The notes under the pieces were generated by a model. The model was not told the DNA's origin. It was given only the letters and a program-made list of their open reading frames with translations, and did no database searches. This document shows positions 8,037 to 17,606 of a stretch of 64,000 nucleotides of DNA, piece by piece. Source of the stretch: Erythrobacter sp. (GTDB lineage Bacteria; Pseudomonadota; Alphaproteobacteria; Sphingomonadales; Sphingomonadaceae). The position numbers were made by a program, and so were the translations under genes. Position 1 is the stretch's first letter. Every line of letters starts with the position of its first letter. The stretch spans positions 124,001-188,000 of the forward strand of contig JAACTC010000005.1 of assembly GCA_009993635.1 (NCBI GenBank), given 5' to 3'.

Positions 8037-9185
8037 ATGCGCCTCGCAATGAAAGTGCCGCCCAAGAAGGGCTCTGGAAACGGCGAAAACGCGCGCGATG
8101 ACGATCCGCGGGAGAGCGAAAGCGCGGAGATCATCGATCTCGCCAGCCGCAGCGCCTTCCCCGCGGTCGCCGCGAAAAAGGGCGGCGGCGATACGATGGG
8201 CATGGTCGCCGGGATAGCCATCGTGGCTGCGCTGGGTCTGGTGACGCTGTGGAGCATGAACAGCGCGCGGCTCGATCCGGCGGATGCCGGGGCAGAGGGC
8301 GCGGCGGAAACGGGCCCCGCAACCGGCGGTGCGCAGATCACGACCGATCCGGCACCCGTGGCTACCACGGTCGATGCGCCGCAGCAGCCGATCGTGCGTG
8401 CGGACCCGGCACCTTCGCCGGTCTATTCGATGCAGCCCAACTCGGCACCCGGACTGGCGGGCAATCCGTACGACAGCCCCTCCCTGGTGTTCGATTCGAC
8501 CGGTAAGGCGGTGGCATCGGTTCCGACCGCGGCTTTGCCCGAAGGCGCTGGGCCCAATGCGGGCGGCAATGTCTCGGTCGGCGGTTCGGCGGGCGATTTC
8601 GCGAGCCGGGTCGGCGGAGTGGGCGGGGCGACCGCGCAGGCCAGATCGCTGAGCAATCCGGGCACCACGGTGACCGAGGGCACGCTGATCCCGGCGGTGC
8701 TGGAAACCGCGATCGATACCGATGTGCCGGGCTTCGTGCGCGCGGTCGTCAGCCAGGATGTGCGCAGCTTCAATGGCAAGAACGTACTGATCCCGCGCTC
8801 CAGCCGTCTGGTCGGCCAGTATCAGTCTGGCCTGCAGGCAGGGCAGAAGCGCGCTTATGTGATCTGGACCCGCGTGATCCGGCCCGATGGCGTCAGCGTG
8901 AACCTGCAATCGCCCGGCGTCGGCTTCGATGGCAAGACCGGGCTGCCCGGCGATGTCGACAGCCGCTTCTTCCAGCGGTTCAGCGGCGCCATGCTGCTGT
9001 CGGTTATCGGCGGCCTGTCCGCCATCGCGTCGGGAGGGGTTGCGCCGCTGGTGCTTGGCGGCGGACAATCGGCTGCCTCGACCGCGGTCCAGCAGGATGG
9101 CCAGCTTGGCCCGGTGGTCCGCGTTCGCGCGGGCGAGCCGATCCGCGTCTTCACCGCGCGCGATCTCGATTTCTCGGGCGTCTGA
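8037..9185 (+). CDS. virB10: VirB10/TrbI channel protein
   Basis: A 382-residue VirB10 protein, which spans both membranes and senses ATP energy from the cytoplasmic ATPases. A cytoplasmic N-terminus is followed by one membrane segment (about residues 57-76), a long Pro/Ala/Gly-rich periplasmic stretch (about 80-215), and the conserved beta-barrel domain starting GTLIPAVLETAID. The outer-membrane antenna helix lies near residues 315-335 (SGAMLLSVIGGLSAIASGG). The protein ends in RVFTARDLDFSGV, the usual VirB10 C-terminus. All regions are present and length is normal. Confidence 0.92.
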   Translation: MRLAMKVPPKKGSGNGENARDDDPRESESAEIIDLASRSAFPAVAAKKGGGDTMGMVAGIAIVAALGLVTLWSMNSARLDPADAGAEGAAETGPATGGAQITTDPAPVATTVDAPQQPIVRADPAPSPVYSMQPNSAPGLAGNPYDSPSLVFDSTGKAVASVPTAALPEGAGPNAGGNVSVGGSAGDFASRVGGVGGATAQARSLSNPGTTVTEGTLIPAVLETAIDTDVPGFVRAVVSQDVRSFNGKNVLIPRSSRLVGQYQSGLQAGQKRAYVIWTRVIRPDGVSVNLQSPGVGFDGKTGLPGDVDSRFFQRFSGAMLLSVIGGLSAIASGGVAPLVLGGGQSAASTAVQQDGQLGPVVRVRAGEPIRVFTARDLDFSGV

Positions 9186-9189
9186 GCCC

Positions 9190-10239
9190 TTGGCAGAGGC
9201 CGATCCGCATCCCGTGGCCGGCGATGTCCAGCCCCTGAAGCCCGCAGAGTCGCGCGACCCGCAGGCGCGTGAGCGCAGCGTCTATCTGGAGGCCTATCTC
9301 GCGCCGTTCCGCCAGTGGCTGGACCGCGACACGGTGACCGAGATTATCGTCAATCGCCCCGGCGAGGTGTGGATCGAGGACGCAGCGGTTCCCGGCGGGA
9401 TGCAGCGGGTCGAAACCGATGCGATCACTGACGTGCTGGTTCAGCGGCTGGCCGAACAGGTCGCCCGCGTCAGCCATCAGGGGATCAACCGCGAACATCC
9501 CCTGCTGGGCGCGACCCTGCCGGATGGCGCGCGCGTGCAGTTCTGCGGCCCGCCCGCCAGTCGCCAGCACTGGGTCATGGCGATCCGCCGGCACCGCCGG
9601 CTCGATCTGCCGCTCGACGCCTACGACACCGGCCCGCTGCAAAAGCGTGAGCGCGGGTCGATGCCCGATCCGCAGGCCGAACCGATCGCCTTCCTGCGCG
9701 AGGCCATTCTGCAGCGCCAGACAATCCTGATCTCCGGCGGCACCAGCACGGGTAAGACGACCTTCCTCAACGCGATGCTCGGCGAAATCCCCAAGGATCA
9801 GCGCGTCGTGCTGGTGGAGGACACGCCCGAACTGAAACTGCCCGGCGAAAACGGCGTCGGGCTGGTGGCCGTCAAGGGCGAACTGGGCGAGGCCAAGGTT
9901 ACCGCCAACGAGCTGCTGCAGGCGGCGCTGCGCCTGCGGCCCGATCGGATCGTGCTGGGCGAGCTGCGCGGCGCGGAAAGCGTCAGCTTCCTGCGAGCGA
10001 TCAACACTGGCCATCCCGGCAGCTTCTCCACCGTTCATGCCAATTCGCTGCACGGTGCGCTGGAACAGCTTTCGCTGATGGTCATGCAGACCGGAATCGG
10101 GCTGACGCGGCCGGACATCATCGCCTACGCCGCCAGCGTGATCGACGTGTTCGTACAGCTGGGCCGTGGGGCAGACGGCAAGCGGGGCATCGCAGAGATC
10201 GCCCGCAGTTCGGACCTGCTCAGTTCCGGCGAGTGGTAG
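9190..10239 (+). CDS. virB11: VirB11 secretion ATPase
   Basis: A 349-residue VirB11 family hexameric ATPase, which drives pilus assembly and substrate transfer from the cytoplasmic face. The N-terminal domain (about 25-155) precedes the RecA-like domain with Walker A GGTSTGKT starting at residue 183, the Asp box VLVEDTPELKL, Walker B RPDRIVLGELRG and the His box STVHANS. The frame begins inside virB10, and no ATG exists near the expected start. TTG at 9190 gives a normal length and lies 4 bp after the virB10 stop; GTG at 9214 is the alternative. Neither has a clear ribosome-binding site, so translation probably depends on coupling to virB10. Confidence 0.9.
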   Translation: MAEADPHPVAGDVQPLKPAESRDPQARERSVYLEAYLAPFRQWLDRDTVTEIIVNRPGEVWIEDAAVPGGMQRVETDAITDVLVQRLAEQVARVSHQGINREHPLLGATLPDGARVQFCGPPASRQHWVMAIRRHRRLDLPLDAYDTGPLQKRERGSMPDPQAEPIAFLREAILQRQTILISGGTSTGKTTFLNAMLGEIPKDQRVVLVEDTPELKLPGENGVGLVAVKGELGEAKVTANELLQAALRLRPDRIVLGELRGAESVSFLRAINTGHPGSFSTVHANSLHGALEQLSLMVMQTGIGLTRPDIIAYAASVIDVFVQLGRGADGKRGIAEIARSSDLLSSGEW

Positions 10240-10324
10240 GGCGCCACCGCATGGACGCCAACCGGCCAAGGATGCGCGTGCTTTTTGGGTGCAACCCAGA
10301 AACCAATTGCAGGACCAATCGCTG

Positions 10325-12514
10325 ATGACGGGCAGCCGATCTCTTCCTCAAGACCGACCGACCCTGATGGATTCTCCTTTGAGTGCGACCGCAAGTTCCG
10401 ACACGACCGCACATTATTTCAACCGCGAGCTGAGCTGGTTGGCGTTCAACGATCGCGTGCTCGCTGAAGCCTGCAATGCCGATTATCCGCTGCTGGAGCG
10501 GCTGAGGTTCCTCTCAATCTCCGGCAGCAATCTGGATGAATTCCTGATGATCCGAGTCGCCGGGCTGGTGGGGCAGGTCCAGCGCGGGATCGAAAAGCCA
10601 TCCGCCGATGGCCTCACCCCGGAGCAGCAGCTTTCGCAGGTGCGCGAAAAGCTCGCCGAGCTGAACGACCGGCAGCAGGGCACGCTGCGCGATCTGCGCG
10701 AAATGCTCGCCGTTGCCGGCATTCACATGGCCGACGACCGGCGGATCGACCGGGAGGCGCACGAATGGATGCGCCAGCATTTCCTTGACGAGATCATGCC
10801 CGTGATCACGCCGCAGGCGCTCGACCCGGCGCATCCGTTTCCCTTCATCGCCAACGAGGGGCTGGGCGTTCTGTTCACCGTCCGGCGCAAGGGCCAGAAG
10901 GGCAAGGACGAAGACCTCGTCGAGATGGTGCTGATCCCATCGGCCCTCCCACGGTTTCTGCGGGTACCCGGCGACGAGGCGATCTATATCGGGATCGAAA
11001 GCCTGATCACGCGCTTTGCCGACTATCTGTTCCCCGGCTTCAAGGTGCGCGGCAGCGGCGTGTTCCGCGTGTTGCGCGACAGCGATATCGAGATCGAGGA
11101 AGAGGCGGAAGACCTCGTCCGCACTTTCCGCAGTGCCATCCAGCGGCGGCGGCGCGGGCAGGTCATCCAGCTGGAGATGGAGAGCGAGTTCGACGCGACG
11201 GCAGAGGCCCTGTTGCGCGATCGACTCGCCAGCCCGGGGGCATCCTTCGTCAAGATCGACGGGATGCTGGGCGTTTCGGGCCTGGCCGATATCGTGAAGG
11301 AGCCCCGGCCCGACCTCAAGTTCGATGCCTATTCACCCCGCTATCCCGAGCGGATCCGCGAGCACGACGGGGATTGCTTCGCTGCCATCCGCGAAAAGGA
11401 CATCGTGATCCATCACCCCTACGAAAGTTTCGATGTGGTGGTCGATTTCGTGCGGCAGGCGGCGAATGACCGCAATGTGGTGGCGATCAAGCAGGCGCTG
11501 TATCGTGCGGGCAACCAGTCCGAAGTGATCGAGGCGCTGGTCGAGGCGGCGGAAAACGGCAAATCGGTGACTGCGGTGGTCGAGCTGAAGGCTCGTTTCG
11601 ACGAGGAACAGAACCTTTACTGGGCGAACAAGCTTGAGCGCGCCGGGGTGCAGGTGATCTACGGTTTCGTCGACTGGAAAACGCACGCCAAGGTGGCGAT
11701 GGTGGTGCGGCGCGAGGAAGAAGGTTTTCGCACCTACTGCCATTTCGGGACCGGCAATTACCACCCGGTTACGGCGAAGATTTACACCGATCTCAGTTAC
11801 TTCACTGCCGATCCTCGATTCGGTCGAGATGCGGCCAAACTGTTCAACTTCGTCACCGGCTATGTCGAGCCGCACGAGACGGAGATGCTCGGCATCAGTC
11901 CGGTGAACCTGCGCCAGGTGCTGTCGGAGCTGATCGAAACGGAGGCGCGCAATGCGCGCAAGGGCAAGCCTTCCGGCATCTGGGCGAAAATGAACCAGCT
12001 GACCGATACCGACATGATCGAAAAGCTTTACGCTGCGAGCGAGGCGGGCGTGGAGATTCAGCTGGTGGTGCGCGGCATCTGCAATCTGCGCCCGGGCGTG
12101 CCGGGCCTGTCGGATAATATACGGGTGAAGTCGATCATCGGCCGCTTCCTCGAACACAGCCGCATTTTTGCCTTTGCCAATGGTGCGCCGATCCCGGGCA
12201 AGCAGACCCGGGTCTATATTTCGAGCGCGGACATGATGGAGCGCAACCTCGACCGGCGGGTCGAGCAACTGGTGCCGCTGGAGAACCAGACGGTCCACGA
12301 TCAGGTGCTGCAGCAGGTATTGCTGGCCAACCTGCTGGACACCGAACGCAGCTGGGAACTACAGCCGGACGGCACCTACGAACGCAGCGAAGCGGGCGAA
12401 AAGCCGTTTAACTGTCACGAGTATTTCATGACCAATCCCTCGCTATCCGGACGTGGCGGGGCACTCGAAGCAGGCGGGGTGCCGACCTTGGCATTGCGCC
12501 GGGGAGCAGTGTGA
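10325..12514 (+). CDS. ppk1: polyphosphate kinase 1
   Basis: A 729-residue PPK1, which reversibly builds polyphosphate from ATP. The N-terminal domain carries YFNRELSWLAFNDRV and SGSNLDEFLMIRVAG. The two phosphorylated or catalytic histidines are in THAKV (His454, equivalent to E. coli His435) and LEHSR (His611, equivalent to His592). HFGTGNYH and AKIYTDLSYFTADP are also in place. Start at 10325 has AGGA at 10311-10314; ATG at 10367 is a reasonable alternative giving 715 residues. The stop overlaps the exopolyphosphatase start, so synthesis and breakdown enzymes are made from one message. Confidence 0.92.
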   Translation: MTGSRSLPQDRPTLMDSPLSATASSDTTAHYFNRELSWLAFNDRVLAEACNADYPLLERLRFLSISGSNLDEFLMIRVAGLVGQVQRGIEKPSADGLTPEQQLSQVREKLAELNDRQQGTLRDLREMLAVAGIHMADDRRIDREAHEWMRQHFLDEIMPVITPQALDPAHPFPFIANEGLGVLFTVRRKGQKGKDEDLVEMVLIPSALPRFLRVPGDEAIYIGIESLITRFADYLFPGFKVRGSGVFRVLRDSDIEIEEEAEDLVRTFRSAIQRRRRGQVIQLEMESEFDATAEALLRDRLASPGASFVKIDGMLGVSGLADIVKEPRPDLKFDAYSPRYPERIREHDGDCFAAIREKDIVIHHPYESFDVVVDFVRQAANDRNVVAIKQALYRAGNQSEVIEALVEAAENGKSVTAVVELKARFDEEQNLYWANKLERAGVQVIYGFVDWKTHAKVAMVVRREEEGFRTYCHFGTGNYHPVTAKIYTDLSYFTADPRFGRDAAKLFNFVTGYVEPHETEMLGISPVNLRQVLSELIETEARNARKGKPSGIWAKMNQLTDTDMIEKLYAASEAGVEIQLVVRGICNLRPGVPGLSDNIRVKSIIGRFLEHSRIFAFANGAPIPGKQTRVYISSADMMERNLDRRVEQLVPLENQTVHDQVLQQVLLANLLDTERSWELQPDGTYERSEAGEKPFNCHEYFMTNPSLSGRGGALEAGGVPTLALRRGAV

Positions 12515-14070
12515 TGGGACGCAAGAAAAAGAACGATCGCGGCAGAATTTCCGGCGTCGAACCGCTGGGTGCGATCATCGATATCGGCTCGAACACGGTC
12601 CGGCTGGTGGTCTATGGTGGCCCGCCGCGGGCACCGAACACACTGTTCAACGAGAAGATGCCGGCTCGGCTGGGGCGCGATCTGGATGAAACCGGCCTGC
12701 TCGCCGAAGAGGCTGTGGAGCTGGCATTGGGCAGCCTCGAACGGTTTGCGCTAATGCTGTCCGATCTTGACGTTTCGCGGGTGGATACGGTCGCCACGGC
12801 GGCGGTTCGCGATGCCAGAAACGGCAAGGAATTTCTCCGCGATGTCGCGGCGCTCGGGCTTGAACCTCGCCTGCTGAGCGGTCTGGATGAGGCTACGATC
12901 AGCGCGGAAGGCGTGCTCGGCGCGTTTCCGGCGGCGCAGGGAATCGTTGCCGACATCGGCGGCGGCAGCCTGGAGCTGGTGCCCGTAAATGATGGCGAAG
13001 TGGGCGAGGGGTGCAGCCTGCCTGCGGGTACGCTGCGGCTGGCGCGGCTTGGCGGCGGCGACCCCGGCAAACTGCGCGAGGAGCTGCGCAAGATGGTCGG
13101 CAAGAACGCCCCCCCAATGGCGGAGGGCGGCGATCTCTACCTGGTAGGCGGCACGTGGCGCGCAATGGCCGGTTTCGCCCGTGCGCAGGTCGATTTTCCA
13201 CTATCCGACCCGCACGGCTTCACGATGAGCCGGGACGAGGCCGTGAACCTCGCCAAGACGCTGGCGAAAACCGATGTCGAACAGATCAAGGCCGCGCCCC
13301 GCGTGTCGTCCTCTCGTGCGGACAGCCTGCCCGAGGCGAGCCAGTTGCTGCGCGTGCTGCTCAAACATTATGAACCCGGTCGGGTCGTGGTGTCGGCCTG
13401 GGGGCTGCGTGAAGGGCTGATGATGCGGCGGCTCGATCCGCATCAGGTGGCGCAGGATCCGCTGCTGGCGGGTGCCGTCGATTTCGCGGAAAGCCGCGGA
13501 GCTTCCGCCTTGCAGGCGACCCGCATCGCAGGATGGACGGTGGATACGGTCAGCTCGCTTCGGCCCGGTGCGGAGCGATTGCGTCTGGCGGCGCTCCTGC
13601 TGGGGATGGCCGCGATGCAGACCGAGCCGAACCTGCGCGTGCAGCAGGGCATCGACTGGGCGTTGCAGAAACGCTGGGTCGCCGTGTCGCCAGAAGGCCG
13701 TGCCATGCTTGCGGCTGCGATCTGCGCCAATTCCAACGAGCTTGAACCGGTCGAGAGGCTGCGCGCGCTCGCCTCGCAGGAGGCGCTTGACGAGGCCATT
13801 ACTTGGGGGCTGGGGCTTCGCCTCGCCCGGCGGCTGGGCGCGGGGTCTGCCCGGTCGCTCGATGCATCCCGGCTGACGCGTGAGAAGAAGTCGCTGGTTC
13901 TGACGCTCGCGAAAAGCCACCGTGCGCTTTACGGCCCGGCGGCGGAACGCGATCTCGGTTTGCTTGCAGCGCATCTGGGGCTGGAGCCTGAGATGCGGGT
14001 AAAGGGCGAAAAGAAGCTGCCGGAGAAGGGCGAGGTCGCGCCGCTGCTCGACCGGCCGATGGAAACCTAG
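12514..14070 (+). CDS. ppx: exopolyphosphatase of the Ppx/GppA family
   Basis: A 518-residue Ppx/GppA phosphatase, which removes terminal phosphate from polyphosphate or pppGpp. The ASKHA-type phosphate-binding loop IIDIGSNTVRLVVYGG lies near residues 16-31, with DIGGGSLELV near 150 and the family's TVATAAVRDARNG near 90. The C-terminal third is an HD-like helical domain, without an intact HD pair that I can see, as is usual. ATG at 12514 is preferred (GGGGAG at 12501-12506); GTG at 12511 is adjacent. It overlaps the ppk1 stop by one base, and this pairing favours polyphosphate over pppGpp as substrate. Confidence 0.88.
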   Translation: MGRKKKNDRGRISGVEPLGAIIDIGSNTVRLVVYGGPPRAPNTLFNEKMPARLGRDLDETGLLAEEAVELALGSLERFALMLSDLDVSRVDTVATAAVRDARNGKEFLRDVAALGLEPRLLSGLDEATISAEGVLGAFPAAQGIVADIGGGSLELVPVNDGEVGEGCSLPAGTLRLARLGGGDPGKLREELRKMVGKNAPPMAEGGDLYLVGGTWRAMAGFARAQVDFPLSDPHGFTMSRDEAVNLAKTLAKTDVEQIKAAPRVSSSRADSLPEASQLLRVLLKHYEPGRVVVSAWGLREGLMMRRLDPHQVAQDPLLAGAVDFAESRGASALQATRIAGWTVDTVSSLRPGAERLRLAALLLGMAAMQTEPNLRVQQGIDWALQKRWVAVSPEGRAMLAAAICANSNELEPVERLRALASQEALDEAITWGLGLRLARRLGAGSARSLDASRLTREKKSLVLTLAKSHRALYGPAAERDLGLLAAHLGLEPEMRVKGEKKLPEKGEVAPLLDRPMET

Positions 14071-14079
14071 CTTCGTGCG

Positions 14080-14853
14080 CTAGCGGTTCTCTGCCGCGAA
14101 GGGGGAAAAATCCGTGTCGGTATCGTAGATTTCGACGCCTTCTTCGCGCTTCAGCCAATTGACCACGAGGTAAGTCACCGGGGTCAGCACCGCTTCCCAC
14201 GTAATCTTGAGCAGCCAGTTGGTCACCATCACGACGATCACGTCGCGCGTGTCCCAGATGCCCAGAAACGCGATCGGATAGAACAGCAGGCTGTCGACGC
14301 CCTGGCCAACCACCGTGGAGCCGATCGTCCGGCTCCACAGAGCCCTGCCTGCGGTGAGCACTTTCATCTTTGCCATGACGAAGGAATTGACGAATTCGCC
14401 TGCCCAGAACGCGACGATGGAGGCCAACACGATGCGCGGGACCAGGCCGAAAACCTGTTCGTAGGCATCCTGGCCTGTCCAGCTGGCGGCGGGCGGCAGG
14501 CTGACCACGACCCAGCTCATAAAGGCCATGAAAAGCAGCGCGGCAAAACCGGTCCAGATCACGCGTCGCGCGCGGGCATAGCCGTAGACTTCGGTCAGGA
14601 CGTCGCCCAGCACGTAGCTGATCGGGAAGAACAGGATGCCCGCGCCGTAGATGAACACACCGTCGGGCGCGGGCCACCAGCCTTGGGGCCAGAAGGGTAC
14701 CGAAATGGCTGTCAGCTTTGCCGCGCCGATGATGTTGGACAGCAGCAGCACGGCGACGAAGGCCGCCATCACCCGGTCGAAATGCCTGAAACGCACTGCG
14801 CCGAGCCCGCGCGCGGATTGCGTAGCCTCATCTGTTGGCGTGCTGTCCCCCAT
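14080..14853 (-). CDS. yhhQ: queuosine precursor transporter (YhhQ/VUT family)
   Basis: A 257-residue inner-membrane protein of the VUT/YhhQ family, which imports preQ0/preQ1-type queuosine precursors for tRNA modification. Six hydrophobic segments are visible. The family motifs FPISYVLGDVLTEVYGYARA (about residues 75-95) and the GEFVNSFVMAKMK and VGQGVDSLLFYP stretches are present. The start is uncertain: the 14853 ATG leaves a short polar N-terminus, but ATGs at 14880 and 14895 are in frame and none has a clear ribosome-binding site. It is convergent with ppx with only 9 bp between stops. Confidence 0.83.
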   Translation of the reverse strand: MGDSTPTDEATQSARGLGAVRFRHFDRVMAAFVAVLLLSNIIGAAKLTAISVPFWPQGWWPAPDGVFIYGAGILFFPISYVLGDVLTEVYGYARARRVIWTGFAALLFMAFMSWVVVSLPPAASWTGQDAYEQVFGLVPRIVLASIVAFWAGEFVNSFVMAKMKVLTAGRALWSRTIGSTVVGQGVDSLLFYPIAFLGIWDTRDVIVVMVTNWLLKITWEAVLTPVTYLVVNWLKREEGVEIYDTDTDFSPFAAENR

Positions 14854-14935
14854 GGGGTGGCCATACCGCGCTTCATGCATCGCGCAAAGGCGCATTGGCG
14901 GCGGTTGGCGATGGCGCTATGGGCGGGGCTTGTGG

Positions 14936-15012
14936 GCGCCCTTAGCTCAGTTGGATAGAGCACGGGACTTCTAATCCTGAGGCCGCAGGTTCGAATCCTG
15001 CAGGGCGCGCCA
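14936..15012 (+). tRNA. tRNA-Arg (anticodon TCT)
   Basis: A complete 77-nt cloverleaf. The acceptor stem GCGCCCT (14936-14942) pairs with AGGGCGC, the D arm is GCTC/GAGC, the anticodon loop is CTTCTAA with anticodon TCT (reads AGA), and the T loop is TTCGAAT on stem GCAGG/CCTGC. The discriminator is G and CCA is encoded at 15010-15012. Confidence 0.97.
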
Positions 15013-15105
15013 CACGGACAAGGGGGCGTTCACGCGGCCGAGAAACAGCACAAGGGGCTGTCGGCGCGCAACCGGCGTGCCTGCGAGTGATCAGGGGGCT
15101 TTTAC

Positions 15106-15813
15106 GTGTGCATTTCGGCTGAAGTGAATTTTACCGCGGCGGCGGTTCTGGGCGCGGTGGGAATAGCGACATTGCGCCACACAACGCACCCGCGCGAGGT
15201 TCTGCTTGCATCAATGCCGCTGCTGTTCGGCCTGCACCAGTTCATCGAAGCGTTCGTCTGGCTCGGCCTCGATGGCAAGATCGGAACCCTGGCGACGGAC
15301 AATTCCGCCTTCCTGTTCATGCTGTACGCCCAGGCGATACTGCCATTCCTGATGCCGCTGAGCGTGCTGCTTATCGAGCGGCCCGGCTGGCGGCGGCATG
15401 TCATCGCGGCGATCGTGGCGATCGCTTTACTGCTGGGCATCTACATGACCTATGGCGTCATGGCGTTCGAAACGCAGGTCTGCGTCGAGCAGAATTCCAT
15501 CGCCTATCGCAACTCGCAGACCGAAAGCCTGCTGACCGGGATCCTGTATATCTTCGTCACCTGCGGGGCGCTGGTTCTGTCGAGCCACAAGATGGTGCGC
15601 TGGTTCGGTGTCCTCAATCTGATCGGCCTCACCATCGTGGCGATCGTGAAGGAATACGCCTTCTCGTCCGTCTGGTGTCTTTACGCCGCGATCATCAGCG
15701 TGATGCTCTACTGGCAGTTCCGCCAGGGGAATGTCCGCTGGAAACGGCATGGCGAGCCTGCGGACGCATCGGGCCCGACAGATGGCGGAGGAGCCCCGGC
15801 TTATGCGGGCTGA
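15106..15813 (+). CDS. DUF6629-like polytopic membrane protein
   Basis: A 235-residue membrane protein starting at GTG 15106. The opening MCISAEVNFTAAAVLGAVG, with a Cys at position 2, matches the start of the uncharacterised DUF6629 family, and the length fits. About seven hydrophobic segments cover residues 8-215, with the polar motif FGLHQFIEAFVWLGL near 43-57 and three further Cys in loops or helices. The C-terminal 25 residues are polar. Function is unknown. It is a single gene after tRNA-Arg with no recognisable partner. Confidence 0.75.
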   Translation: MCISAEVNFTAAAVLGAVGIATLRHTTHPREVLLASMPLLFGLHQFIEAFVWLGLDGKIGTLATDNSAFLFMLYAQAILPFLMPLSVLLIERPGWRRHVIAAIVAIALLLGIYMTYGVMAFETQVCVEQNSIAYRNSQTESLLTGILYIFVTCGALVLSSHKMVRWFGVLNLIGLTIVAIVKEYAFSSVWCLYAAIISVMLYWQFRQGNVRWKRHGEPADASGPTDGGGAPAYAG

Positions 15814-16049
15814 TTGCATCTTCAAGCGCGCAATCGCCCCCTCGGGCGGACGCAAGCTCTTCGTGGAACACATAGGCCGCCTTCTGGTTGAAGGAGGGCG
15901 AGATCTTGGAGATCTGCCTTGCGCAGTGCAGAAGCCATTTTCGGGGACATGCTTTTCACCATGGCGTCGAACGACCTCGATCGAACCGGCATGATACAGG
16001 TTGCCGACCCCGTCGGCGTGCCCCCGAAGCAGAAGGACTCCAGTCAATA

Positions 16050-17606
16050 GTGAGCGATTCGGGGGGCAAGGCTGCAACCGACCGGGCGATCGCTTCCGGC
16101 AAGGGGGGCGATGCGTCCGCCGAACCGGGTATCTGGCGCTACGCGGTGGCCGACAGGCTGGCGGTCATCATCGACGGTCAGGATTATTTCGCCCATGTCC
16201 ACACCGCGATGTTCAATGCGCGCACCCAGATCGTGCTGATCGGGTGGGATTTCGACACGCGAATTTCTCTGCGGCGCGGCGACGAGTGGGCCAATGGCAA
16301 CGCCGCGCGGCCTACACGGATAGGCGAATACCTTCCTTGGCTGGTGGAGAATCACAAGGGTCTGGACATCCGCATCCTGAAGTGGGGACTGTCCTGGGTC
16401 CAGTTCTTCAAGCGCGGGCGGATGGCCTATGATGTGCTGCGGATGTGGATGGTCGACGGGATCAGCTTCCGTTTCGACAGCCATCATCCGCCCGGGTGCA
16501 GCCACCATCAGAAGATCGCGGTGTTCGACCGCCAGCTGGCGGTGTGCGGCGGGATCGACCTGACTTACGACCGCTGGGATACGCGCGACCATCTGGAAGA
16601 AGATCCGCGGCGAGAGAACTGGCCGGGCAATGTCCACGGGCCCTGGCACGACATTACGGTGATGATGGACGGGCCGATCGCGGGCGCGCTGTTCGATCTG
16701 TGCGACACGCGCTGGCGGGTTGCCGGGGGCAAGCCGCTCGACCGGTCGTCCTTTGCCGGTGAAAGCCCCTGGCCCGATACGCTGAGCGCCGATTTCGAGG
16801 ACGTCGAGATCGGCCTTTCGCGCACCCGCGCGCAGTGCGGCGAGGTGACCGAGGTGAGCGAGGTGGAAGAGCTGTTCCTCGCCCATTTCGCACGCGCCAA
16901 GCGGTTCATCTATATCGAGAACCAGTATTTCACTTCGCGCAAGATCGCGGAGGCCATTGCGGCGCGGCTGACCGAAGCCAACCCGCCGGAGATCGTGATC
17001 GTGCATCCCCGCCATGCCGATGGCTGGCTGGAACAGCAGGCGATGGACCATGCGCGCGATCTGATCGCTGCCACGGTGTAGGAAAGCGACCGGCGCGATT
17101 CTTTCGAAGTCTACGTGCCCTATACGAACGAGACCCCGATCTACGTTCATGCCAAGCTGATGATCGTGGACGACGAGATCTTGCGGGTCGGATCGTCCAA
17201 TCTCAACAATCGCTCGCTCGGGCTCGACAGCGAATGCGACACCGTGCTCGACGCGACCAGACCGCATAATGCGGGCAGGGGGTTCGAAGATCGCATCCGC
17301 GCGATCCGCATCTCGCTGCTGGCCGAACATTGCGGGGAAGACGAGGCGACGATGGAAGCCGCGTTGGAAGAACACGGCACGATGCAGAAGGCGATCGCCG
17401 CGCTTGGATCGAGCGGGCGGAGGCAATTGCGCCCCTATGTTCCGCCGACCAAGACCCAGTTCGAGGAATGGCTGGCCGAGTCCGCCATGCTCGACCCGGA
17501 AAAGCCGTCCGGCATCCTGAAGCCGTTTGCGCGGGGCGGCCTTTTCGGCAAGGAGGGCAGGCTCAGGAACCTGCGCGACAAGGTCAAAAGGAAATTGCTG
17601 AAATGA
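16050..17606 (+). pseudogene. phospholipase D/cardiolipin synthase-like gene split by an in-frame TAG
   Basis: One reading frame encodes a two-HKD phospholipase D superfamily protein of about 518 residues, interrupted by a single TAG at 17079-17081 (codon 344). The first HKD motif is HHQKIAVFD in the upstream part; the second, HAKLMIVDDEILRVGSSN, lies after the stop. Both motifs are needed to form one active site, so neither fragment (343 and about 174 codons) should work alone. The frame is otherwise intact on both sides, so this is one point change and not decay. GTG 16050 fits the protein start best; an earlier ATG at 15888 adds unrelated sequence. A GTG at 17115 might allow re-initiation. 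The end overlaps folE by 4 bp. Confidence 0.85.

Noticed and set aside
15814..16049. Short minus-strand frame of 44 codons between the DUF6629 gene and the PLD pseudogene
   Set aside because: It has no ribosome-binding site, no recognisable motif and a composition unlike the neighbouring genes. The 236-bp stretch holds nothing else I can support.
14936..17606. Genomic island beside tRNA-Arg
   Set aside because: No integrase and no copy of the tRNA 3' end was noticed downstream; base composition is unchanged. The broken PLD gene alone does not indicate an island.
17115..17606. Separate small PLD gene starting at GTG 17115
   Set aside because: It holds only one HKD motif and is in the same frame as the upstream part, so it is better read as the second half of one interrupted gene.
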